DNA of 10,500 nucleotides from Deltaproteobacteria bacterium. Lineage in GTDB: Bacteria > Desulfobacterota > Desulfobulbia > Desulfobulbales > Desulfobulbaceae. The DNA is taken from contig JAJRVA010000170.1 of assembly GCA_024277485.1 (NCBI GenBank), forward strand, positions 1 to 10,500, in the 5' to 3' direction. Numbering within the stretch: the first letter of the stretch is position 1; each line of letters opens with the position of its first letter. The notes under the pieces were generated by a model. That model was given only the letters and a program-made list of their open reading frames with translations. It was not told where the DNA came from and did not search any database. The position numbers were made by a program, and so were the translations under genes. Of the stretch, positions 1-5,952 are shown in pieces.

Positions 1-1772
1 ATCGACAGGTCATTGCCAGCCTTTACAGCCCGGAGGCCATGGAGTACCGACAGGGCAAAGATTTCCGCATTCATGAAATCATGATGGCCGTGGCCTGTCA
101 GGTGATGGTACCGGCAATCGCCAGCGGGGTGATGTACAGCTATGATCCCCTGCGACCAGAGTCGGAAAGCATCCTGGTCAGCAGCGCCTGGGGCCTGGGT
201 GAACCGGTTGTTTCCGGCCGGGTATCCACGGACCACTTTATCCTGGACCGTCGACCGCCCAACCGGATCAAAGAGATCAACATTGTCCGTAAGGAACAGA
301 GCATGGTGCCGTGCGGCTCCCGGGGCACGGAGATGCAGCCGGTCCGCGATGAACAGCGGAGTGTGGCAAGCCTCGACAACAACCGTCTCAAAGAGCTTGC
401 CCGTATTGCCCTGCAACTGGAGCAGTACTTCAAAAAACCCCAGGATATCGAGTTCGCTGTCCGCGATTCAGGCGAAATCGTCATCCTGCAGTCCCGACCG
501 CTGGCCCTGCAGCAAGAGCGGGTGCCCCGGGCCTGTGACCTGAACGGCCTGGACGGAAAATATCCGATTCTCATGCGTGGAAAGGGCGTTGCGGCCATGG
601 AGGGCGTGGCCGGCGGCCCGGCCTGGCTGCTGCAGGAGGATCGGAAGCTGAGCGATTTCCCCATGGGCGCTATCCTGGTGGCCCGCTACGCCTCACCGCA
701 GTTAGCCGGGGTTATCCACCGGGCCGCGGGTTTCATCACCGACGTGGGTGCCACCACCGGCCATCTGGCCACAGTGGCCCGTGAGTTCCGGGTACCGGCC
801 CTGTTCAACACGGAAGACGCGACCAGGATGCTTGAGCATGGCCGGGACATAACTCTGGATACCGAGTGTCTGAGCATCTACGAAGGCAGGGTGCCTGAAC
901 TGCTCTACTACAGCCTGCAGGAAGAGCCGGTCGAAGACATGTACGAGTATCGGCAGCTGCGCCGGGTGCTGAAGAGAATTGAACCGCTCAACCTGGTCGA
1001 TCCCGGCACGGAACACTTTACACCGCAGGCCTGCCGGACCTATCATGACCTGACCCGCTTCATCCATGAAAAGGCGGTGGAGACAATCATCGACCTTAAC
1101 TTCTATCATGCCCATCACCGGGACACCCATGCCGGCCAGCTCCTGTGGGACTATCCGCTTGACCTGATCCTGATCGACGTGGGCGGCGGCATCAGCGGTG
1201 AACATGAGCAGGGCATCAGGCCGGAACAGATCAGTTCCGTGCCCATGCGGGCCCTTATGGAAGGCATGTCTTATCCCGGCATCTGGGACATGGCGCCCAT
1301 GCCGGTCGACTTTTCCAGCTTCATGGCCAGCCTGACCAGGACCGTGCCGACACGCCTCAGCAGACCAGAGGACGTGGGCCGCAACCTGGCGGTCATCTCC
1401 CGGGAGTACGCCAACATCAACTTCCGGCTGGGTTACCATTTTACCGTCATAGACGCCTATGTCTCAGACATTATTCTGGACAACCACATCTACTTCCGCT
1501 TTGTCGGCGGGGTGACAGACACCACGCGGCGGGCCCGGCGGACCCGTCTGCTCAGGGAAATTCTCGCCCATTACGATTTTCTCTGCGAGATCCATGACGA
1601 CGTCATCACGGCCCGGCTGAAGAGGATGGATGAGGCGAGCATGCAGCGCCGTCTTTTCCTGCTCGGTCTGCTGGTCGGCTTTACCCGTCAGCTGGATGTG
1701 AAGATGATCAATGAGGAACAGGTGGAAATTCATTTTCAAAAAATCAAAAATATCATGGAGGCAGACCAGTGA
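1..1772 (+). CDS. PEP synthase / pyruvate phosphate dikinase-like protein with atypical C-terminal domain (5' partial)
   Basis: The reading frame is open from base 3 to the window edge and the codons before the first ATG (base 39) read like the PPDK N-terminal domain (VIASLYSPEA), so the gene starts upstream. Seen, numbering from that Met: the end of a PPDK_N ATP-grasp/pyruvate-binding domain, with the GLGEPVVSG block near residue 52 and the closing LQSRPL near 153; then a phosphohistidine swivelling domain (about 180-285), with the phospho-acceptor candidate His242 in GATTGHLATVARE. The last ~290 residues do not look like the PEP-binding TIM barrel of PpsA or PPDK; I see none of its signature motifs. 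By family, the first two domains use ATP to phosphorylate a histidine and pass the phosphate on. Which acceptor is used here is unknown. Related proteins without the barrel seem to occur in Desulfobacterota (from memory). The stop overlaps the next gene (GTGA), so translation is probably coupled. I am sure of the domain family and unsure of the reaction. Confidence 0.85.
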   Translation, partial: RQVIASLYSPEAMEYRQGKDFRIHEIMMAVACQVMVPAIASGVMYSYDPLRPESESILVSSAWGLGEPVVSGRVSTDHFILDRRPPNRIKEINIVRKEQSMVPCGSRGTEMQPVRDEQRSVASLDNNRLKELARIALQLEQYFKKPQDIEFAVRDSGEIVILQSRPLALQQERVPRACDLNGLDGKYPILMRGKGVAAMEGVAGGPAWLLQEDRKLSDFPMGAILVARYASPQLAGVIHRAAGFITDVGATTGHLATVAREFRVPALFNTEDATRMLEHGRDITLDTECLSIYEGRVPELLYYSLQEEPVEDMYEYRQLRRVLKRIEPLNLVDPGTEHFTPQACRTYHDLTRFIHEKAVETIIDLNFYHAHHRDTHAGQLLWDYPLDLILIDVGGGISGEHEQGIRPEQISSVPMRALMEGMSYPGIWDMAPMPVDFSSFMASLTRTVPTRLSRPEDVGRNLAVISREYANINFRLGYHFTVIDAYVSDIILDNHIYFRFVGGVTDTTRRARRTRLLREILAHYDFLCEIHDDVITARLKRMDEASMQRRLFLLGLLVGFTRQLDVKMINEEQVEIHFQKIKNIMEADQ

Positions 1773-2152
1773 AAAATTCACGGACCAGCATTCTTATTCT
1801 CGATGACGAACCCATTGTCAGCAAACGACTGCAACCGTCCCTGGAAAAAAAGGGATACGAGGTCGAATCATTCACCCGCAGCGAGGACGCGCTCCGACGC
1901 ATTACCGAACGGAGCTTCAATATCGTGGTGACCGACCTGAAGATGGAAGGGGTGGACGGCATGCAGTTCCTTACCGAGGTCAAGGAGAAGTATCCGGAGA
2001 CCGAGGTCATCGTTATTACCGGTTTTGCGACCATGGCCACTGCCAAAGAGTCGTTCAGCAAGGGGGTCTTTGATTTCCTGGCCAAACCGTTCAAGCTGGG
2101 CGAGATCGCCGAGGTCATCGCCCGGGCCGAAGCCAGGATCAAAAGTCGCTGA
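1769..2152 (+). CDS. Single-domain response regulator (CheY-like receiver)
   Basis: A 127-residue protein that is only a receiver domain. The acidic pocket Asp12/Asp13, phospho-acceptor Asp56 (in VVTDLKM), switch Thr84 (VIVITGFA) and Lys106 (LAKPF) are all present, so it should be phosphorylatable. No output domain follows, so it must act through protein contacts or as a phosphorelay intermediate. The start is GTG at 1769, sharing 4 bp (GTGA) with the stop of the upstream PEP-synthase-like gene; a GGAGG-type ribosome site lies at 1757-1761. No histidine kinase is visible in the window, so the partner is upstream or elsewhere. Its position suggests it controls, or is controlled by, the phospho-histidine protein and the Usp-like proteins around it; that is inference. 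Confidence 0.93.
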   Translation: MKNSRTSILILDDEPIVSKRLQPSLEKKGYEVESFTRSEDALRRITERSFNIVVTDLKMEGVDGMQFLTEVKEKYPETEVIVITGFATMATAKESFSKGVFDFLAKPFKLGEIAEVIARAEARIKSR

Positions 2153-2189
2153 AATTCGGTCAAAAAAAATATTGCATGAGGTAATATCC

Positions 2190-2999
2190 ATGTTGAAAAC
2201 ACTGTTATATATCAATGAAGATCTGGCTTCGAGTATCGCTCTCAGGTACACGGACTATCTCAATAAATTTATCAAACTGGCCCTGTTCGTGACCCATGTG
2301 GAGGAACCGGACGACAAGGACAAGGTCGGCACCGGATGGGTGCGCCGCACCTGGGAGGAAGGGGTAACATCAAGCGGCGGACGGTTGATCGACCGGATGC
2401 TGCACACCGAGAACATCGACTGTCATCTGGCCGGCCGCCCCAAGGTATTCGTGGGAGAGCATGAGCGTGAGGTTATTTATGAACTGCGCAGCGGCAACTA
2501 CCAGCTGTTTGTCCAGGGTTATCTGAACACATCGGACTCGGATGATTTCTTTGAGCTGATCAAGTCTCCCCTCTGTACGGACGCCCCCTGTCCGATCCTG
2601 CTGGCGAAAAACCTGACCATCAGCAAGAAATGCGTCCTGCTCTGCGGCGACAGTGTCGATCCGGAACTGCTGGTGGAAAAAAGCATGGCGATTCTGGACA
2701 GGGAGATCCAGGACGGGTCAGCGTTCAGCTTTGATGTTATTTTTTTCAGGTTCATGGAGCAGGAAACTCTGCAGGTGCTGGACAGAAGTGAAGGCGGCTC
2801 CGTGCTGCAGAATGTCGTAAGCCGACTGGCCGATGCAGGAAAAGAGGCCGAAAAGGTAGCGGTTTTGTCCGGCACCCCGGAACAGGTCGGCGATTACCTG
2901 AAAGCATATGCCCTGGTCGTTTCAACCCTGCCGACCAGAAAATGCATGCGGATGCACGTCCTGGCCAACTCGCTGGCCTCGGTCTTGCTTGTTCGATAG
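2190..2999 (+). CDS. Divergent universal stress protein-like protein (tandem Usp fold)
   Basis: A 269-residue protein starting at ATG 2190, chosen because GAGGT lies 7 nt upstream (2178-2182) and the protein opens with a typical Usp first strand (MLKTLLYINED). Reading the frame back to an ATG at 2025 would run through the response regulator gene and is not believable. Two similar halves are visible: residues 1 to about 140, ending APCPILLAKN, and about 146-269, ending SLASVLLVR. Each ends with the hydrophobic strand usual for UspA domains. The Gly-rich ATP-binding loop (G-2x-G-9x-G-S/T) is not seen in either half, so nucleotide binding is doubtful. It follows the response regulator by 37 nt and is probably co-transcribed with it. 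Usp proteins are cytoplasmic and linked to stress, starvation and redox change; a specific role cannot be read here. Confidence 0.7.
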   Translation: MLKTLLYINEDLASSIALRYTDYLNKFIKLALFVTHVEEPDDKDKVGTGWVRRTWEEGVTSSGGRLIDRMLHTENIDCHLAGRPKVFVGEHEREVIYELRSGNYQLFVQGYLNTSDSDDFFELIKSPLCTDAPCPILLAKNLTISKKCVLLCGDSVDPELLVEKSMAILDREIQDGSAFSFDVIFFRFMEQETLQVLDRSEGGSVLQNVVSRLADAGKEAEKVAVLSGTPEQVGDYLKAYALVVSTLPTRKCMRMHVLANSLASVLLVR

Positions 3000-3114
3000 T
3001 CCGGAGTGTCCGGCTGCTCTGTGGTACCTGAACTGCCTGAAGATATTTTTATTTCATAATTTCAGATAAATATATCAACTCAGAAAGGTAAGTAATAAAA
3101 AACAAGGAGTCATC

Positions 3115-3966
3115 ATGAAAATACTTGTAGCGCTGGACAGACAGAAGTACAGCAGACATATTCTGAAAAAAGTCGCCCGCCTGGCCCGAAACACCCTGGC
3201 CGATCTCGTTTTCATGGGCGTACAGGAAAACGGAAATCATAAACCCAATCAATCTCTGGTCGATAGTCTGCTTCGTTACCGGCAGGATGTCTGCAGTTTT
3301 TTCAACCCTGATGAGCTACCCTACGGCTCGCCTGTTTCCGCGGAGTTCACAGCAATAAGGCAGGGCGACTGGATCCTGGGCTCGGACGGCATGAAGGAGC
3401 TTGTTCTGCGAATCGCGTCAGGCAGTGCAGCACGTCTGGTCCCGGCGGTCGCAGCAGAACTCGAAGCCGACCTGATCATCATGGGTTGCAGCGGCGAACT
3501 GGGCTGTGAGTGGGAGGGTGAAATGAATGTACCGCTCAGGATCGCCAAGGATGCACCCTGTTCTGTGCTGGTGATCAAGCAGCCCACCCGCTCGGACCAA
3601 ATCATTTCCATCCTGGACCAGTCCGTTGTCAGTCAGGATTCCCTGGAGCTGATCAACCAGCTCGTCACCCTGCACGGATCAGGCCTGAAGATCGTGGGGG
3701 TCAAGGAAAAGATGGCCGGCAGCAGGCAGAGTGAGATGGAACGGCGGATGATCGAGCTGGTCAGGTATTACAACAATCGGGACGTGGACGCCTGGGTCAA
3801 ACTGATCAGCAGCCGCGATGTGAAGGAGTATGTCATAAACTCGTCGAGGACCGCCATTGTCGCCCTGTGGCTCGGCAAACAATCACTCTTGCAGAAGCTT
3901 TTCCCCCTGACCATGGTGGACAAGCTGCTTGAGAATACCAGCTCATCCCTGCTGATTCTCAGGTAG
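3115..3966 (+). CDS. Universal stress protein, tandem UspA domains
   Basis: A 283-residue protein beginning MKILVALD, the classic first strand of UspA. The start is set by AAGGAG at 3104-3109, 5 nt before ATG. The first Usp domain covers about residues 1-160 and includes the strand ADLIIMG followed by GCSGELG and the final APCSVLVIK. The GxxG part of the ATP loop is there but the downstream G-[ST] is replaced (M-N), so ATP binding is uncertain. The second domain (about 165-283) is more divergent and ends SSSLLILR. It is separated from the preceding Usp-like gene by 115 nt of AT-rich DNA that could hold its own promoter, though no convincing -35/-10 pair is visible. Two Usp-like genes in a row after a receiver protein suggest a stress-response cluster (inference). 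Confidence 0.87.
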   Translation: MKILVALDRQKYSRHILKKVARLARNTLADLVFMGVQENGNHKPNQSLVDSLLRYRQDVCSFFNPDELPYGSPVSAEFTAIRQGDWILGSDGMKELVLRIASGSAARLVPAVAAELEADLIIMGCSGELGCEWEGEMNVPLRIAKDAPCSVLVIKQPTRSDQIISILDQSVVSQDSLELINQLVTLHGSGLKIVGVKEKMAGSRQSEMERRMIELVRYYNNRDVDAWVKLISSRDVKEYVINSSRTAIVALWLGKQSLLQKLFPLTMVDKLLENTSSSLLILR

Positions 3967-4377
3967 AACGGCAAGGATTGATGTCTCGCAGAGGCACCAG
4001 TAAAAAAAGAACGTGGATACACACACCAGCGCCCTGGACCAGGACTACGGATCCCACTGGGGGAGCACCAGCGTGGTCCTGCGCCATACCTGCATTACCC
4101 GTCTGATCAAACCATAGAATTAAACACACAGGAAGAGTCCTGCGGAGGAGAGAAGACGGTGTTGCTGTGATTCGTTTCCATGCGGCTTCCAGATGAGGAG
4201 CTGAATTCTTTCCATTGAACACAGCAGAAGCGGTATGTTATAATCCTTCACAGGATGCAGGGTCCGACTGGCTGAAACACCGATCATTGATGGCCGGAGC
4301 AGCCTTTCCCGATGGCAGAATGCTTTTTTTCTGCGAGCTTGACAATCCCCGTGAGAGACGGAAAATAATAAAATAGT
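3967..4377. other. 411-bp intergenic region
   Basis: No convincing gene on either strand. A short plus-strand open stretch ending at the TAG near 4115 has no recognisable family, ribosome site or start. A weak hairpin (CAGGA-AGAG-TCCTG, 4129-4142) has no T-run after it. The right part holds the promoter described separately (4215-4244) and a leader of about 125 nt before the L,D-transpeptidase start. Confidence 0.6.
4215..4244 (+). promoter_or_regulatory. Predicted sigma-70 promoter with extended -10
   Basis: TTGAAC (4215-4220) and a consensus TATAAT (4239-4244) are 18 bp apart, and TG one base before the -10 (4236-4237) makes an extended -10. The predicted start is near 4251, giving a 5' leader of roughly 125 nt before the L,D-transpeptidase gene. 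Assignment is by consensus only. Confidence 0.6.
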
Positions 4378-5193
4378 ATGTACAGTTATTACAGACTCCT
4401 GAGAGTATTTCTGCTCATTTTCACCTGCACGGCCATATCCTGGCCATCATGGTTACATGCGGAGCAATTCCCCCCGGTTACCGGCAAGGTTTCGGAAATC
4501 CTTGTCAGGGTGAGACCGAAGATCAGCACCGAATTAAGAGACAAGGGACTTGAACTTGGCTCACAGGTCTTTATGCGGATATTCAAGCTGCCGGGAGAAC
4601 TGGAGGTCTGGGTGGAGGACAACGGCCGTTTCAAGCTGTTCAAAACCTACCCTGTCTGCAACTATTCAGGATACCCGGGCCCGAAACTGAGTGAGGGAGA
4701 CTGGCAGAGTCCGGAAGGGTTCTACAGGGTTACAGCGGACCGGATGAACCCCCGCAGCAGCTACCACCTCTCGTTCAACATAGGGTATCCCAATGAGTAT
4801 GACAGGCTGCTGAACCGGACCGGCAGCAACATCATGGTCCATGGCGACTGTTCCTCCATGGGATGTTTCGCCATGAACAACTACCGGATGGAGGAAATCT
4901 ATACCCTGGCACATTCGGCGCTGGCAAACGGCCAGCAATCAATCGATGTGCATATTTTTCCCTTCCGCATGACCGCAGAGAACCTGAACAAGTATCGCGA
5001 CTCTCCCTGGATCGAATTCTGGAAAAACCTGCAGCAGGGGTATGCCGCCTTTGAGCGAAACAACATGGTGCCGCTTATCACCGTGGAAAAAGGCAGGTAC
5101 GTTGTTTCAGGAACAGGCAGAATTGCCATGTCGCACAGAAAAAACCGATCCGGTTATTCTTTATCCCGCAGGCCCTCCAGATCATCGAGATAA
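4378..5193 (+). CDS. Secreted L,D-transpeptidase, YafK/YkuD family
   Basis: A 271-residue exported protein. Residues 1-28 form a signal peptide (basic start, hydrophobic core 10-24, likely cut LHA|EQ after Ala28). The catalytic YkuD signature is complete: His155 (IMVHGD), then Ser160-x-Gly162-Cys163 (SSMGCFAM), where Cys163 is the nucleophile. The flanking region (KTYPVCNYSG, then SPEGFY) matches the YafK-like branch. Such enzymes act in the periplasm on peptidoglycan stems, making 3-3 crosslinks or attaching or releasing proteins; which applies cannot be told. There is no good Shine-Dalgarno before ATG 4378. The last ~20 residues are a basic Ser/Arg-rich tail, and the final 40 bp overlap the convergent hcpR frame, so the tail may be a recent read-through extension. 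No terminator is visible between the two genes. Confidence 0.88.
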   Translation: MYSYYRLLRVFLLIFTCTAISWPSWLHAEQFPPVTGKVSEILVRVRPKISTELRDKGLELGSQVFMRIFKLPGELEVWVEDNGRFKLFKTYPVCNYSGYPGPKLSEGDWQSPEGFYRVTADRMNPRSSYHLSFNIGYPNEYDRLLNRTGSNIMVHGDCSSMGCFAMNNYRMEEIYTLAHSALANGQQSIDVHIFPFRMTAENLNKYRDSPWIEFWKNLQQGYAAFERNNMVPLITVEKGRYVVSGTGRIAMSHRKNRSGYSLSRRPSRSSR

Positions 5194-5822
5194 ATTGTCC
5201 TTCCCTCGACCCGGATAAGTCCCTCGTCCGTCATTTTGGCGAAAATCCTGGAAAGTGTTTCCGGTATGGTGCCAAGCAGGCTGGCAAGCTGGCCCTTGGG
5301 AATATCGAGAATAACCCGGTTTGGAGAACCCTGCTCCTCGGCGAGATAGAGCAGGTGGGCGGCAAGACGGCCCGGCACTTCCCTGAGAGAGAGATTTTCT
5401 ATCTGGGTCGCAAACCGGCGCAGCCGCAGAGACAGCATGGCCAGCATGTTCAGGGCCAGGGAAGGATTGCCGGTCACCAGGTCGACAAACTGGCGGCGCG
5501 GAAAATACAGCAGCTCTGATTTCGCCAGGGCCAGTGCGTTGGCCGGAAAGGGCTGGTTGTGGAAAACCGGGACCTCCCCGAAAGGCTCTCCCGGGCCGAA
5601 GATGTGCAGGATCTGTTCTTTTCCCTCAAATTACATTTTATAGATCTTCACCCGACCGTCCATAACCATGTAGAAACCGTCCGCCCCGTCGCCCTCGAAA
5701 AAGACAACCTCACCACGTTTGAAAACCTTAGCAACGGCTATTTCCGTTACCTTGTCAAGCTGTTCATCAGAAAGACCGGAGAAGAGAACACTCTCGGCAA
5801 TAATTTTCTTTTTTTTATCCAT
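5154..5822 (-). pseudogene. hcpR: Crp/Fnr-family regulator, probable HcpR, interrupted by an in-frame stop
   Basis: Reading the minus strand from ATG 5822 gives a normal-length Crp/Fnr protein (222 codons plus stop) with one internal TAA at codon 64 (5631-5633). The frame does not shift. Before the stop is the cyclic-nucleotide-binding-like fold (LFSGLSDEQ, then GEVVFFEGD, GFYMVMDGRVKIYKM); after it the fold continues directly (FEGKEQILHIFGPGEPFGE), then the dimer helix and a winged HTH with GTIPETLSRIF. The E-T-x-S-R of the recognition helix matches that of FNR, which fits the TTGAC half-sites upstream. No N-terminal cysteine cluster is seen, so it is not an FNR-type Fe-S oxygen sensor; HcpR proteins are known regulators of hcp under nitrosative stress. 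The call HcpR rests on the divergent hcp and the operator. The start at 5822 is the family-like one (MDKKKK, then LFSGLSDEQ), but its ribosome site is poor; an in-frame ATG at 5921 would add 33 unlikely residues. A single base change (Ser TCA to TAA) or a sequence error could explain the stop. Confidence 0.82.
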
Positions 5823-5843
5823 TTTTCTGAAAAAAAATTGTCT

Positions 5844-5859
5844 TTTGACATAGGTCAAA
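5844..5859. promoter_or_regulatory. Predicted HcpR operator (palindrome TTTGAC-N4-GTCAAA)
   Basis: TTTGACATAGGTCAAA is a perfect 6-bp-arm inverted repeat, centred between 5851 and 5852, in the space between divergent hcpR and hcp. It fits the TTGAC-N4-GTCAA form described for HcpR in sulfate- and metal-reducing bacteria, and the FNR-like recognition helix of the neighbour. It lies 22 nt upstream of the hcpR ATG, so bound protein could also affect hcpR transcription. Confidence 0.85.
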
Positions 5860-5879
5860 GGAAAGGCGCAGGAACCGGG

Positions 5880-5885
5880 TATAGT
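5880..5885 (+). promoter_or_regulatory. Predicted -10 element of the hcp promoter
   Basis: TATAGT sits 28-29 bp from the centre of the HcpR palindrome, which places the operator at about -40.5 to -41.5, the usual position for a class II Crp/Fnr activator. No -35 hexamer is seen 17 bp upstream (AAAGGA), as expected if activation is needed. CATAAT at 5891-5896 is an alternative -10. The hcp leader would be about 60 nt. Confidence 0.55.
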
Positions 5886-5952
5886 CAGATCATAATACGG
5901 AACACTTATTAAGGCGATCATAAAAACATTAATTCAACAGAGGAGTACAATC

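Noticed and set aside
702..1439. A 245-codon minus-strand open frame opposite the PEP-synthase-like gene
   Set aside because: No family resemblance, no ribosome site, and it lies fully opposite a well-supported gene.
2025..2189. Upstream start for the first Usp-like gene, adding 55 residues
   Set aside because: This stretch is an out-of-frame reading of the response regulator gene; the start at 2190 has its own ribosome site and a proper Usp first strand.
3001..3013. CCGGA-GTG-TCCGG hairpin after the first Usp-like gene as a terminator
   Set aside because: The stem is only 5 bp with a 3-nt loop and no T-run follows, so termination is not supported.
4012..4118. Short plus-strand open stretch in the 411-bp gap as a small gene or gene remnant
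   Set aside because: No start with a ribosome site, no recognisable family, and about 35 codons is within chance.
4339..4369. TTGACA with AT-rich DNA downstream as the promoter of the L,D-transpeptidase
   Set aside because: The nearest acceptable -10 (AATAAT) is 19 bp away and would start transcription almost at the ATG. The extended -10 promoter at 4215-4244 is better matched.
5631..5633. Programmed recoding of the hcpR stop
   Set aside because: The codon is TAA, not the TGA used for selenocysteine or TAG used for pyrrolysine, and no frameshift signal is needed since the frame does not change.
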